A stretch of DNA of 56,558 bases, taken from assembly GCF_937123705.1 (NCBI RefSeq), contig NZ_CAKZKO010000154.1:1-56558 (forward strand), read 5' to 3'. The notes beneath the pieces were generated by a model, which did not search any database, was not told the DNA's origin, and was given only the letters and a program-made list of their open reading frames with translations. This DNA comes from an uncultured Paraglaciecola sp. Its GTDB lineage: Bacteria; Pseudomonadota; Gammaproteobacteria; Enterobacterales; Alteromonadaceae. Position numbers and translations under genes: made by a program. This document shows positions 7,684 through 17,529 of the stretch, one piece after another. Each line of letters opens with the position of its first letter. Position 1 is the first letter of the stretch.

Positions 7684-10434
7684 TTAATGAGCTTCATCCC
7701 AGTTTTCGCCCACACCTGCTTCAACTATTAGCGGTACGTCTAGCTGCACAGCTTGCTCCATTAAACAAATAATCTTATTTTTAAATTCTGATAGCTTAGA
7801 TTCTTTAATTTCAAAAACCAGTTCGTCGTGTACTTGCATGATCATGCGTATGTCGTCATGGGGTAGTGTTTCTATCCAGTTATCGACGGCTAACATGGCC
7901 TTTTTGATGATATCTGCCGCAGTGCCCTGCATAGGTGCATTGATGGCTGCCCGTTCGGCGCCTTTTCTGCGCATACCATTACTGGCATTAATTTCAGGTA
8001 AGTATAATCGTCTGCCAAATACAGTTGAAACATAGCCTTTTTGTTTGGCAAGTTGTCTAGTGTCTTCCATATAAGTTAAAACAGACGGATAACGCTCAAA
8101 ATACAGATCCATGTATTTTTGAGCATCATGCCGCGGGATATTGAGCTGTTTAGCTAAGCCAAATGCGGACATACCATAGATTAGCCCGAAATTGATGGCC
8201 TTAGCATTTCGGCGTTGTTCAATACTGACTTCTTCAAGAGGGGTATCAAATACTTCTGATGCAGTGGCTTTATGGATGTCTTGACCGGTTGCAAAAGCTT
8301 TCAGTAAACCCTTGTCACCTGACAAATGCGCCATAATTCGCAATTCGATTTGGGAGTAATCTGCCGCGACAATTTTATAACCTGGTCGAGCAATAAAGGC
8401 TTGTCTTACGCGGCGACCCTCTTCCGTGCGGATAGGAATGTTTTGTAGATTAGGCTCAGTAGAGGACAATCTACCCGTTGCCGCTATGGCTTGATGATAG
8501 GAGGTATGCACTCTACCAGTGCGAGCATTAATCATTGTTGGCAATTTATCGGTGTAAGTGTTTTTTAACTTACTTAGCCCACGATATTCCATCAACAATT
8601 TGGGTAAAGGATAATTGATGGCCAATTCTTGCAATACTTCTTCTGCAGTTGATGGTGCGCCTTTAGGGGTCTTTTTAAGAACTGGTAAATCCATCTTTTT
8701 ATAGAGTATTTCTTGTAATTGCTTAGGAGAGCTTAAGTTAAACTCCTCTCCTGCAAGCTGATGTACTTCATTCTCTAAGGCTACAATACGGGTTGCTAAA
8801 TCTTGACTTTGTTGCGCCAGTTTTTGACTATCGATAAGCACACCAAACTGTTCCATCTTGGCTAAAACAGGTACCAAGGGCAGCTCGATTTCCTCAAACA
8901 CACTCACTAAATTTTGTTCTGTGCTTAGTTTTTCCCAAATAGTGTGATGCAAGCGAAGGGTTATATCTGCATCTTCGGCTGCATAAGGAGCAGCTTTCTC
9001 TAGAGGGATTTGATTAAACGTAATTTGCTTGGCGCCTTTACCAGCAATATCTTCATAATGAATAGTGGTTTCGCCTAAATATGTTTGCGCCAAGCTATCC
9101 ATATCGTGACGCGTGGCAACACTATTCAATACATAAGACTCAAGCATGGTATCAAATGTTATGCCCTGCAAATTAATATTGTAATTAGCCAATACATTTT
9201 TATCGTATTTTAGATGTTGTCCGACTTTCCTAATTTCAGGATCCTCTAATAAAGGTTTAAGTAAGGCCAGTACTTGGGCTCTGTCTAGTTGTTCTGGAGC
9301 ATCTAAATAATCATGGGCAACAGGTACATAGGCAGCTTCGCCTGGTAATATTGAAAATGACACCCCCACTAATTCGGCATCCATATAATTTAAACTGGTT
9401 GTTTCGGTATCAAATGCAAATAGGTCGGCTGTTTTAAGTTTCTCTAACCAGATCTCAAAATCGGCTTGGGTTAAAATAGTTTGATAATCACTACTGTCTG
9501 ACTTTGGCGCTTCTGAATCTATTGGCTGCGAAATCGAGTCTGATGAAAAACTTGCTGCCTTTTGCTGGGTCTCTGCCAATAAGCGTTTTAGTTCAAACTG
9601 GCTACTTAATGCGATGAGCTTGTCAAAATCTATTTTGGATGGTTTTATGTCTTGTACGTTTTCAGGTAAATCAACGTCTAATTTTATTGTGGCTAAGTCG
9701 TAGGATAGAGGCAAATGGCTTAATGCGTTACGTAGATGCTCACCCACTTTGCCTTTTACTGTGTCGGCATTCGCCATAACTTGTATTAGTGAACCATGTT
9801 CTGCCAACCACTTCGCGGCTGTTTTAGGTCCACATTTATCCACGCCCGGAATATTATCTACCTTGTCACCCATTAGCGCCAAATAGTCGATTATTTGGTC
9901 TGGTCGTACAGCAAATTTTTCTATTACTCCCGCTTCGTCCATTTCCACATTGGTCATTGTATTTATCAGTCGCACATGAGGTGTAACCAGTTGTGCCATA
10001 TCCTTGTCGCCGGTAGATATAACGGTTTCTATACCTAGTCTAGATGCCTGACTAGCAAGGGTGCCTATCACGTCGTCTGCTTCGACACCTTCGATCACTA
10101 ACAAAGGTAATCCCATTGCTTGGATAATTTCATGTAAAGGCGCAATCTGAGTTCTAAGATCGTCTGGCATAGGTGGACGGTTGGCTTTGTATTCAGGGTA
10201 CATATCACTACGAAAGGTTTTCCCTTTAGCATCAAACACCACCACTATATTGCCGTGAGGGTAATCTTTTTGCAGGCTCTTTATCATGTTTAATACGCCT
10301 GTAATTGCCCCAGTAGGTTGCCCCCAAGAAGTGGATAACGCTTGCAAATAGGGCACATGATAGGCTCTGAATAAATATGAAGAGCCGTCCACTAATATTA
10401 GTGGGGTAGAGAGAATTTCTGTGTCAGATGCCAT
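7684..10434 (-). CDS. polA: DNA polymerase I
   Basis: 916 residues (E. coli 928). It fills gaps and removes RNA primers during replication and repair. An N-terminal 5'-nuclease domain ([13 protein letters not shown], the acidic [10 protein letters not shown] and [11 protein letters not shown] segments) is followed by a 3'-5' exonuclease domain. In that domain the DTET motif keeps both metal-binding acids, so proofreading is probably intact. The C-terminal polymerase carries motif A (DYSQIELR), the finger helix [14 protein letters not shown] and motif C (VHDE). Transcribed alone, with a strong terminator after it and a 717-bp region with DnaA boxes in front of it. Confidence 0.98.
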   Translation of the reverse strand: MASDTEILSTPLILVDGSSYLFRAYHVPYLQALSTSWGQPTGAITGVLNMIKSLQKDYPHGNIVVVFDAKGKTFRSDMYPEYKANRPPMPDDLRTQIAPLHEIIQAMGLPLLVIEGVEADDVIGTLASQASRLGIETVISTGDKDMAQLVTPHVRLINTMTNVEMDEAGVIEKFAVRPDQIIDYLALMGDKVDNIPGVDKCGPKTAAKWLAEHGSLIQVMANADTVKGKVGEHLRNALSHLPLSYDLATIKLDVDLPENVQDIKPSKIDFDKLIALSSQFELKRLLAETQQKAASFSSDSISQPIDSEAPKSDSSDYQTILTQADFEIWLEKLKTADLFAFDTETTSLNYMDAELVGVSFSILPGEAAYVPVAHDYLDAPEQLDRAQVLALLKPLLEDPEIRKVGQHLKYDKNVLANYNINLQGITFDTMLESYVLNSVATRHDMDSLAQTYLGETTIHYEDIAGKGAKQITFNQIPLEKAAPYAAEDADITLRLHHTIWEKLSTEQNLVSVFEEIELPLVPVLAKMEQFGVLIDSQKLAQQSQDLATRIVALENEVHQLAGEEFNLSSPKQLQEILYKKMDLPVLKKTPKGAPSTAEEVLQELAINYPLPKLLMEYRGLSKLKNTYTDKLPTMINARTGRVHTSYHQAIAATGRLSSTEPNLQNIPIRTEEGRRVRQAFIARPGYKIVAADYSQIELRIMAHLSGDKGLLKAFATGQDIHKATASEVFDTPLEEVSIEQRRNAKAINFGLIYGMSAFGLAKQLNIPRHDAQKYMDLYFERYPSVLTYMEDTRQLAKQKGYVSTVFGRRLYLPEINASNGMRRKGAERAAINAPMQGTAADIIKKAMLAVDNWIETLPHDDIRMIMQVHDELVFEIKESKLSEFKNKIICLMEQAVQLDVPLIVEAGVGENWDEAH

Positions 10435-10523
10435 AAAGTGAGCCCATATAATTGTTTGATTAGATTATACATTGTAGAGAATGTCATTAGTGCCGAAATA
10501 TACCACTAATCCACCGCTAACTC

Positions 10524-10532
10524 TGTGGATAA
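10524..10532 (-). promoter_or_regulatory. DnaA box (consensus)
   Basis: The plus strand reads TGTGGATAA, the exact complement of the high-affinity DnaA box TTATCCACA. It lies 90 bases upstream of the polA start. Confidence 0.65.
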
Positions 10533-10668
10533 GTATGTAGATAATGTATTAGATGATTAAACGTTTGAGAGATATTGGTATTGAAATAAAATATAAATAT
10601 TTTTAATAAACAGATAGATACAGGTATTTTTAGCAATCAAATAAAGTAACACTGTAAGATACTAATTC

Positions 10669-10677
10669 TGTGGATAA
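10669..10677 (-). promoter_or_regulatory. DnaA box (consensus), second copy
   Basis: A second perfect TGTGGATAA in the same orientation, 145 bases from the first. Flanking bases also agree (both read TCTGTGGATAA), so the shared stretch is 11 bases. Confidence 0.65.
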
Positions 10678-11151
10678 ATTTTAAAAAGAATAAGCGCTTA
10701 TTAAAAACCAAGATAGAAGATACACAGATCTCTAATGGGATAAAAGAATTATTTTAAGTCGTCTTTTTAACAAAGTGATACAAAAAATTATAAGCCTTGA
10801 TTGGCGTATTCTGCAGCCTAATTTCGCAATGCCCTGTGATACCTTTTGTCATAAAACCATGTTTGTTAGTGCTTACATACTAACTTGTTTCCTTTAAAGT
10901 CATGCAATCACACATTGTTATTCGAATTTTTCGAAATATAGTCGACCTTAACAGTCATTCTGTTATCTTATTAAAATAATACACGACTTTCACTCTGTAC
11001 GCCTATATTTTGAGTTAGGTTCTGATGTGATCTCTAGAAAGTAATAATGATAACAACTGTTAAACCAATGAGTTACTCCAAATTAAACTACTTATCTCCG
11101 AGCTCGTCATATGCATTATATGGCCGCACTATTTTGGGTAAAATCTAACTC

Positions 11152-12603
11152 ATGCAGTATCGCACTATTATTCGAATTTTAGGGCTACTTGTAGCCCTGT
11201 TTAGTGTCACCATGATCCCACCAGCATTAGTGTCGGTTATATATGAAGATGGCAGTGGTTTGCCTTTTATATTGGCCTTTATTTTATGTCTAATTACCGG
11301 GTTGCTTATTTGGTATCCCAATAGACGCTTTAGATATGATTTGCGGGCCAAGGAAGGGTTTCTCATTGTTGTGTTATTTTGGACTGTTCTGGCAAGTTTT
11401 GGTGCATTGCCTTTTTTGTTATTAGAACAGCCTCAAATGTCAACAACCGATGCTTTTTTTGAAGCCTTCTCAGGTCTAACCACGACTGGTGCAACAGTTA
11501 TCGAAGGTATAGATTATTTGCCGAAGGCAATTCAATTTTACCGTCAACAATTACAATGGCTAGGGGGGATGGGGATTATTGTTCTCGCCGTGGCAATATT
11601 ACCTATCTTGGGTGTAGGTGGTATGCAGTTATATAGAGCAGAAACCCCAGGCCCAGTTAAAGACTCTAAAATGACCCCCAGAATAGCGGATACAGCTAAA
11701 CATCTTTGGTATATCTACCTGTCTCTTACTATTGCTTGTGCTTGTGCTTTTTGGTCAGTGGGTATGAATTGGTTTGATGCCATTTGTCATGCGTTCTCAA
11801 CCATAGCTATTGGTGGTTTTAGTAACTATGATGCCAGTTTAGGTCATTTTAATAGTGTGGGTGTAAACATAGTTTGCGTGATATTTTTATGGATTGCGGC
11901 CCTCAATTTTGCGTTACATTATGCTGCGGCTAGTGGGCGCTCATTAAAAGGGTATTTTTATGACCCTGAACTAAAAGCGTTTTTTGTTATTCAAATAAGT
12001 TTGGTACTGATTTGTTTCTTCGTATTGATTCAATTTAGTTGGTTTTCAGATGCTAGCATAGCGTTTGATCAAGCTTTGATACAGTCTGTTTCTGTTAGTA
12101 CTACGGCAGGATTTACTACGACCGATTTCTCTAATTGGCCGGTGTTTTTGCCTATTATGCTAATTTTTTCAAGTTTTATTGGAGGATGTGCCGGCTCGAC
12201 TGGTGGTGGCCTAAAAGTTATTCGGGTCTTTTTGTTGTATTTACAAGGTAAAAGAGAAGTTGACCGTTTAATCCATCCTAAAGCTGTGTATTCGGTGAAG
12301 TTAGGTGAAAGAGCTTTGCCAGATAGGGTCGTAGAAGCGGTGTGGGGCTTTTTCTCAGCCTATGCGATGATTTTTGTGATTATTATGGTGGGACTCATTG
12401 CCACAGGAATGGACGATGTCACAGCCTTTAGTGCGACTGCCGCCACATTAAATAATTTGGGACCGGGTTTAGGTGAAGTAGCTGCAACCTATGCAGATGT
12501 GAGCGATGGTGGAAAGTGGATGTTAATAGCTGCAATGCTCTTTGGGCGTTTGGAAGTGTTTTCGTTATTAGTGTTATTTTCGCCTACATTCTGGCGTAGT
12601 TAG
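11152..12603 (+). CDS. trkH: Trk potassium uptake channel subunit TrkH
   Basis: 483 residues, identical in length to E. coli TrkH. This inner-membrane K+ channel is gated by the nucleotide-binding ring TrkA, encoded about 30 kb away at 43034-44413. Four M1-P-M2 repeats are visible, each with a pore-loop glycine: GLTTTGAT near residue 110, IAIGGFSN near 222, STTAGFTTT near 318 and TLNNLGPG near 430. A further large hydrophobic content spans the whole chain. The ribosome binding site is weak. Followed by a strong terminator shared with the convergent gene at 12641. Confidence 0.96.
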   Translation: MQYRTIIRILGLLVALFSVTMIPPALVSVIYEDGSGLPFILAFILCLITGLLIWYPNRRFRYDLRAKEGFLIVVLFWTVLASFGALPFLLLEQPQMSTTDAFFEAFSGLTTTGATVIEGIDYLPKAIQFYRQQLQWLGGMGIIVLAVAILPILGVGGMQLYRAETPGPVKDSKMTPRIADTAKHLWYIYLSLTIACACAFWSVGMNWFDAICHAFSTIAIGGFSNYDASLGHFNSVGVNIVCVIFLWIAALNFALHYAAASGRSLKGYFYDPELKAFFVIQISLVLICFFVLIQFSWFSDASIAFDQALIQSVSVSTTAGFTTTDFSNWPVFLPIMLIFSSFIGGCAGSTGGGLKVIRVFLLYLQGKREVDRLIHPKAVYSVKLGERALPDRVVEAVWGFFSAYAMIFVIIMVGLIATGMDDVTAFSATAATLNNLGPGLGEVAATYADVSDGGKWMLIAAMLFGRLEVFSLLVLFSPTFWRS

Positions 12604-12607
12604 GTAA

Positions 12608-12635
12608 AAAGAGCTTCTACAATTAGAAGCTCTTT
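12608..12635. terminator. Bidirectional terminator between trkH and a small secreted protein gene
   Basis: An 11-bp perfect stem AAAGAGCTTCT/AGAAGCTCTTT around a 6-base loop, sitting five bases past the trkH stop. A-rich and T-rich flanks on both sides let it serve both convergent genes. Confidence 0.8.
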
Positions 12636-12640
12636 AATGA

Positions 12641-13075
12641 TTAAGGTAATTTTACGATATCAGCTTTAAGTGCCACGCCAGCAATAACATTGCCTGCGCC
12701 ACATTCAAACTCTGTTCTGCTAGAAAACTCATTATGTTTGTAGTTAGATTTAATATTGACTACAGCATTCATACCTTCTTTTTCTGCTCTTTCTTGCAGT
12801 GCTTTTATCGCCGATAAGAACGCCCATTCACAGGCTTCTTTGTCAGACTTACCAAATGCATTGGTTTTTTTGTTGGTGGTTATACCTGTCTGCTTGCGAA
12901 GTGGTTTAGGAAAGGATTGGTCTGCAAAATACAAAGGAATATCATATAGAGCTTGTTTAGCCTTGTCAGTTTTCATTAATTCATCGAGCGAGAACTTGTG
13001 TCTGTCGTCTCTCGCCATCGCTGGTGACGCTAAAAACAAGCAGCCAGTAATACAAGCGATTAATATCTTTTTCAT
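12641..13075 (-). CDS. Small secreted protein of unknown function
   Basis: 144 residues with a clear signal peptide (KKILIACITGCLFLASPAMA). The mature protein has a conserved-looking helix (ACEWAFLSAIKALQERA), a strand-like segment AVVNIKSNY and a C-terminal GVALKADIVKL. This pattern recalls small periplasmic proteins often mislabelled excinuclease ABC subunit A in databases; no nuclease motif is present. The two cysteines of the mature chain could form a disulfide. Single gene, lying at the left edge of the pigment cluster but probably not part of it. Function not assigned. Confidence 0.7.
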   Translation of the reverse strand: MKKILIACITGCLFLASPAMARDDRHKFSLDELMKTDKAKQALYDIPLYFADQSFPKPLRKQTGITTNKKTNAFGKSDKEACEWAFLSAIKALQERAEKEGMNAVVNIKSNYKHNEFSSRTEFECGAGNVIAGVALKADIVKLP

Positions 13076-13238
13076 GTCAATTTTCTCCTTAAACTTTGAA
13101 TAGGTCGTGATAGAAATGGGCTTAAGCTAGGTGTTTTTAATTTTGCATAAGCTTTAATTAATTGCACAATAACCAAACGGCTAACCCACTTAATTCTTAT
13201 ATTAAATTTTCTTGGTTAGAAATACTAGGTGACTTGGC

Positions 13239-13799
13239 TTAATCGACTTTTATTTGCTGCAGTGTTTCAATTTTAATTTGGTAGTGATCAATATAATGGG
13301 TCATTAGATTGTACTGAGGGGTATGCACCATGCTAAAGATACGGGTGTTGTCACGAAAGAAATTCCGCTGTTGTTGATCTTCCGGTGAATTCACCAGATC
13401 TAAATTTTTGAGGCCAAGTTGAATATTTTCCATCGGCCAATTAGCTAATTGGTAGTAGGCCAGTATCACTTGCGCTTCAATGTCTTTTGTAGGTAGGTTG
13501 TTTTTTATTTCTAGTCCAGATTCATCTGACCAGGTTAAGTTAAACAAGACTAATCCAGCCGCCGACAATCCCACCATGTTTATTTGATTGGAACCTAATT
13601 CTGTTTGCAGTAATAGCTCATGATTGCCTTGAGGTGTAGTTACCGTTAGCTTTTGTAAACTCGATTGTCCCCACATGTCTTTTGGTACTGCTTGTAGATA
13701 GTATTGGCTATATTTATCCAAATAAATAGCCGTGCCGCGCGGTGCTATGGAAGAGCAGGAGGATAATAATATTATGCAAAGCGCTAGAGTAATTTTCAA
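13239..13799 (-). CDS. DUF3261 lipoprotein of aryl polyene cluster (ApeN-like)
   Basis: 186 residues with a signal peptide and lipobox ending LLSSC (cysteine 15). DUF3261 lipoproteins are a constant, functionally unassigned part of aryl polyene clusters, and the length, the N-terminal IYLDKYSQYYLQ region and position at the end of the export sub-operon fit. It probably acts in the periplasm or at the inner face of the outer membrane in placing the pigment. The start overlaps the stop of the MMPL exporter gene by four bases (ATGA), indicating translational coupling. Last gene of the left arm. Confidence 0.8.
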   Translation of the reverse strand: MKITLALCIILLSSCSSIAPRGTAIYLDKYSQYYLQAVPKDMWGQSSLQKLTVTTPQGNHELLLQTELGSNQINMVGLSAAGLVLFNLTWSDESGLEIKNNLPTKDIEAQVILAYYQLANWPMENIQLGLKNLDLVNSPEDQQQRNFFRDNTRIFSMVHTPQYNLMTHYIDHYQIKIETLQQIKVD

Positions 13800-16075
13800 A
13801 CTTGGTTTTTGTCTCTATTGAGTAGTGAAGGTGGCAATAAGTAACACAATAACCAGCCTAGTGTTACACCCAATAAAACAGTTAAGCCAAATTGCCAGAT
13901 GGCTGGGGTCTTACTGAAAACCATAATACCAAATGCCAAGCCTGAGGTTGTGGCAGAAAGAAAAATAGATTTCAATACATAATTAAGTCGTCCGTGCTCC
14001 CTTAGAAAAAATACATAGTCCACGTTCAGCGCTAAAATCAATATGCAGCCTAGTAAATTGAATATGGTTACCGAACCCGTAATTAATTGGGTAATTGCCA
14101 GTGCGCTAAAGGCAACCAAAATAGGTAAGGCAGACAGTCTTAGGCCAATACAAATAGGGTAGCGAACTAGCATTATGATAATCAAAGCCACCACAGCCAT
14201 GGTTAGAAAGATTAAAATGTACTGTCTTAATTGGGTTAATGCGGCGCTATATTGGGCTGGTTGGTCGTAATATTGAATGGGAAAATCCAATTGTACTTGA
14301 ATATTTGTTAATAACTCAGTTTCAAGTGGGCCCATATAACTTAAAATGCCAACAACCTCATTACCTTGCTCCACAAAAGCGGGATACATCTGCCTTATAA
14401 ACTGAGGTAGTTGGCCTTCAGTTAACCAAGCATCTGATTCAGTTAGCAATCTGTCTACTATCTTTGGCTCTATCATATTTACTATGGAGCTTAACTTCTG
14501 TTGAGTGATGCCTTCTTTAAGCCATTGTGAGTTGGCTTTTTGCGTTGCAATAGAGGGTAACCACAAGTCCAAACCTTTAAGTTCGAATGCCGAATCGGTC
14601 AAGTTTTGTATTTGGGTGCGAGTTTGTTCAAATCGCTGCAAGATTTGTTCTGTATTTTTACCTTTAATACCGATGAACCTAGGATATTGTTGGTTTCCTA
14701 CTAGTTGACTAACGAGCACCTCGTTATCAATTAAATGTTGTGGGGTGCTATTGAACATGTTGATATCGTCTTCAAAATGCCAATGGGGAACCGCTACAAG
14801 GCCGCACAAAACCAACAAAGCTAATAGCAGTTTAAAGCCTTTAGGCGGTGTGGTAGACGAGTCTGCTTTGGGCTGCTCGTTTTTAAGATTGCCAGACCAC
14901 CAAGTGATCACGCTCAGCCCGGTGAAAATGGCAAAAAACAACCCTGTTCCCACAAATACGGCTACTTGTTGCAACAACATAATGGGTAATAACAACAACA
15001 ACAAATAACTGAGCAAAGTTGTGCCCGCGCCCATTAACAAGGCAGGCGCTATATGTTTGGCTAAATGCGTGCCTCGTAACCCCGTATATTTTGCAGCAAA
15101 CATGATGTGATAGCCGTAGTCTACTGCGATACCAATCAAGCTGATGGCAAATACCAGCGCTAATAAATGAATTTGCTCAAAAACCAGCACTAGCGCAGTC
15201 ATGCCTGCAAGCATCGAAGCGCTAATTAACACCAAGATACATAGCAAGGGCCGTAAGTTTCTAAAACTCAAGAAGGTCAAAAGCAATACCCCAATCAATG
15301 ACAGGGTACTGAATAATTGCATCTCAAATTCGATCTGCTGGGTGACTGCTGCGCTATGAAATGCTAGACCACTTTTAATGATGGTATTGGCAGCGTTTTG
15401 GTTATCTTGAGATAGCAACTGGTCAATTTCTTGAATAGTAGAAACCACAAGATCAAGCTGGATCGCAGCGGGTACAAACTCAATAAATAACGGGTAATAA
15501 CGCAATCCTTGGCGCTCAATAAATAGCAACTCTTGATCTTGCTGCCATAATGATTGGTTTAATTGTGCACTAAACCAATCGGCCACATTTAACAAAGGTG
15601 CCTGAGTAATGCTCATGGTCACTAAAGGGTTGCTGGGTTGACTCAAAAGCTGCATATAGCGCTGAATAAGATAGTCGTAGTCATTGTTGTCTTTAGCGAT
15701 TTTGGCCTTTTCACTTAGCAACGCAAGAGGAAAACGACTGTAGCTGGCAACGAGTTGCTTGATATCTAGGTTGTCAATGGGATTAAAGCTGACCAGCTGG
15801 ATGGCCGACTGTTGGGCTAAATCTTTTTGTAATTGTCGCAGGTAGGTCTTGCTTTTGGTGGTGTTATTGAGTTGCAACAGTAATAGCGCTTTATTTTCAA
15901 AGGGGGCGCGAGCCGCCTTGGTTAGTGCGCCGCTATTGTCACCCATATTTAGCATATTGAAAATATTGGTATCAAATTTTATTGAGCGGTTAAAACTGTG
16001 GTAGAGCAATGTTGCCATACATAACAGCGAGATAAATAACCAACTATATAACAGGCGGGACCGAGTGAGTTTCAC
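13796..16075 (-). CDS. MMPL/RND-family exporter (ApeM-like)
   Basis: 759 residues. One membrane segment near residues 8-27 is followed by a large periplasmic loop, a bundle of about five membrane helices (roughly 255-395), a helix near 415-430, a second periplasmic domain, and a final bundle (roughly 620-750). This duplicated topology is that of MMPL/RND lipid exporters. In aryl polyene clusters such a pump is thought to move the finished lipid-linked pigment out of the inner membrane. Lies between the LolA-like and DUF3261 genes, seven bases after the former. Confidence 0.85.
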   Translation of the reverse strand: MKLTRSRLLYSWLFISLLCMATLLYHSFNRSIKFDTNIFNMLNMGDNSGALTKAARAPFENKALLLLQLNNTTKSKTYLRQLQKDLAQQSAIQLVSFNPIDNLDIKQLVASYSRFPLALLSEKAKIAKDNNDYDYLIQRYMQLLSQPSNPLVTMSITQAPLLNVADWFSAQLNQSLWQQDQELLFIERQGLRYYPLFIEFVPAAIQLDLVVSTIQEIDQLLSQDNQNAANTIIKSGLAFHSAAVTQQIEFEMQLFSTLSLIGVLLLTFLSFRNLRPLLCILVLISASMLAGMTALVLVFEQIHLLALVFAISLIGIAVDYGYHIMFAAKYTGLRGTHLAKHIAPALLMGAGTTLLSYLLLLLLPIMLLQQVAVFVGTGLFFAIFTGLSVITWWSGNLKNEQPKADSSTTPPKGFKLLLALLVLCGLVAVPHWHFEDDINMFNSTPQHLIDNEVLVSQLVGNQQYPRFIGIKGKNTEQILQRFEQTRTQIQNLTDSAFELKGLDLWLPSIATQKANSQWLKEGITQQKLSSIVNMIEPKIVDRLLTESDAWLTEGQLPQFIRQMYPAFVEQGNEVVGILSYMGPLETELLTNIQVQLDFPIQYYDQPAQYSAALTQLRQYILIFLTMAVVALIIIMLVRYPICIGLRLSALPILVAFSALAITQLITGSVTIFNLLGCILILALNVDYVFFLREHGRLNYVLKSIFLSATTSGLAFGIMVFSKTPAIWQFGLTVLLGVTLGWLLCYLLPPSLLNRDKNQV

Positions 16076-16082
16076 TATTATC

Positions 16083-16628
16083 TTAGTCCTGAGTATCGGC
16101 TAAACTGTTTTGGCTTAGTAATATGGTGGTGTAATTGCCTTGGGGTTCGTACAGGGTTATTTTTTGAATACCTTGCTCACTTAGTAGCAAGGTGATTCTC
16201 TCAAATATTTGTGAGATTTGTTGTACCTTAGGGATAAGAGTAAGGGTGTTCTCTTGTTGCGTTAGGGTGAATTGTTGCTGCAAACTTTGTTGTTGGCCGC
16301 TAAATAATGCCAATAATAACTCACTAAATTGAGCGTTATTGGTGAGTGTTTTAAAGTTACCATCTGGCTGACGTTCAGACACGCCTTCAGAGGTGATTTT
16401 GAGTTCACTTACCAATGGTAATTTTGTATTCCATACTAAACCGATATTTTGTTGATAATGATAATTGCCTTTGGTAACAAAAGGTTGGCTCAACACTTTT
16501 AGGTGTTTTTGTTGGATAAACTGCCCTTGTTGATCACCTGATGCGTCCAGACTAAGGCTAGGTGAGTCGGCGCTGCTAGAATGGGCCGAGAAAAACAAAA
16601 GCATTAAAAATAATCTCAATTTTATCAT
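16083..16628 (-). CDS. LolA-like outer-membrane lipoprotein carrier (ApeL-like)
   Basis: 181 residues with a signal peptide (KLRLFLMLLFFSAHSSSA). The mature part (GQFIQQKHLKVLSQPFVTKGNYHY, spanning about residues 36-59) reproduces the start of LolA-fold proteins, in which a half-barrel carries acyl chains through the periplasm. Much of the rest is alternating strands typical of that fold. Context suggests it shuttles the pigment lipid from the MMPL exporter to the outer membrane. Seven bases upstream of the exporter gene. Not the housekeeping LolA, which is expected elsewhere. Confidence 0.8.
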   Translation of the reverse strand: MIKLRLFLMLLFFSAHSSSADSPSLSLDASGDQQGQFIQQKHLKVLSQPFVTKGNYHYQQNIGLVWNTKLPLVSELKITSEGVSERQPDGNFKTLTNNAQFSELLLALFSGQQQSLQQQFTLTQQENTLTLIPKVQQISQIFERITLLLSEQGIQKITLYEPQGNYTTILLSQNSLADTQD

Positions 16629-16659
16629 GGACTCTGTCTTCCTGTGTTAGAAGCTGCCT

Positions 16660-17214
16660 TCATTTGATGGCATCTTTATATTTGAATCTCTTGCGTGCTA
16701 ACCACTCGACGCCACCTATAACAGCCATTATACAGTATGAAATAAAGCCATTATAAAGGGTCCAGCTAACAATATCGCTATACACAGCGGTATAAAAAGC
16801 TATAGCTCCATTGATAATAAAAAAGCCGCACCAAATCATGGTCACTTTACGGGTGTAGGATATTGCACTTGGTGGCAATTCGGGTTCTCGAATGCGAGCA
16901 ATACGCTCAATTACATTTTGTTTGGAATAGAGAGACCCAGCAAAGATGCCTAAAAACAATAAGCTGGTTGCTACAGGATAAAAACGAATGCCGCCGGTAG
17001 TATCGGTAATCAACGAATAACCTAAGACCAAAACAATGCTGGCGATAAAAAATTTGATATATGATTTTTGGATCATAACTGAATGACCAAACTTATAGCG
17101 CAATAGTAGAATAGCAATTAGGCCGCCCGCTACTAAGTTGGGTGAGCCATACCTTAAACCCAAGTAGGCAATCACTGGGTAAAGTACCGCCAAAATACCT
17201 ACTAAAAACGCCAT
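16660..17214 (-). CDS. COG4648-type integral membrane protein of APE cluster
   Basis: 184 residues with five or six predicted membrane segments (about 5-20, 27-40, 52-68, 80-97, 127-146, 152-172). This family is regularly found in aryl polyene clusters directly after an ACP gene and is sometimes misnamed a gyrase subunit. No catalytic motif is visible; one cytoplasmic loop contains IERIARIREPELPPS. A membrane scaffold or ketosynthase-associated role is possible but unproven. Three bases downstream of the ACP gene. Confidence 0.75.
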   Translation of the reverse strand: MAFLVGILAVLYPVIAYLGLRYGSPNLVAGGLIAILLLRYKFGHSVMIQKSYIKFFIASIVLVLGYSLITDTTGGIRFYPVATSLLFLGIFAGSLYSKQNVIERIARIREPELPPSAISYTRKVTMIWCGFFIINGAIAFYTAVYSDIVSWTLYNGFISYCIMAVIGGVEWLARKRFKYKDAIK

Positions 17215-17217
17215 GTT

Positions 17218-17460
17218 TTAGGCGCCTTGCAACTGTTGTAATTCGTTGACTACATCGCCTACAGTGCGTATTTTTTTAAAGGCTTCGGGTTCGATATCCA
17301 AATTTGTTAGCTCACGCAACTTCACCATTAAATCTATTGCGTCGATACTGTCTAGTTCAAGTTCCTCATATAAATCCGTTTCACGAGTGATCATGTTTTC
17401 GGGTAACTCAAAATAGTTCACTAAGAGGTTTTTTAATTGCTGAAAAAGTTGCTGCTTCAT
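17218..17460 (-). CDS. Acyl carrier protein (left arm)
   Basis: 80 residues, a standard four-helix ACP. The phosphopantetheine attachment serine is S38 in the ELDSIDAIDL motif at the start of helix II. The C-terminus (IEPEAFKKIRTVGDVV) resembles that of the second ACP in the right arm at 22458, so the two may be related by duplication. It would be activated by the Sfp-type transferase at 20488. Co-directional with the membrane and export genes downstream. Confidence 0.9.
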   Translation of the reverse strand: MKQQLFQQLKNLLVNYFELPENMITRETDLYEELELDSIDAIDLMVKLRELTNLDIEPEAFKKIRTVGDVVNELQQLQGA

Positions 17461-17529
17461 TAAGGCTCTTCTGTATAAAAGATTACTTTAGGCTGGTCTG
17501 TCCAGTCGTTTCTAAGCAAAGTTTAGCAT

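Larger units (their letters stand above)
10435..11151. other. 717-bp AT-rich divergent region between polA and trkH
   Basis: No credible reading frame on either strand. It holds two perfect DnaA boxes, a GTTAGT/ACTAAC hairpin with an 8-base loop near 10868-10887 and a TTCGAA-TTT-TTCGAA direct/inverted motif near 10924. It must also contain the promoters for polA and trkH, but neither shows an unambiguous -35/-10 pair to me. Confidence 0.6.
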
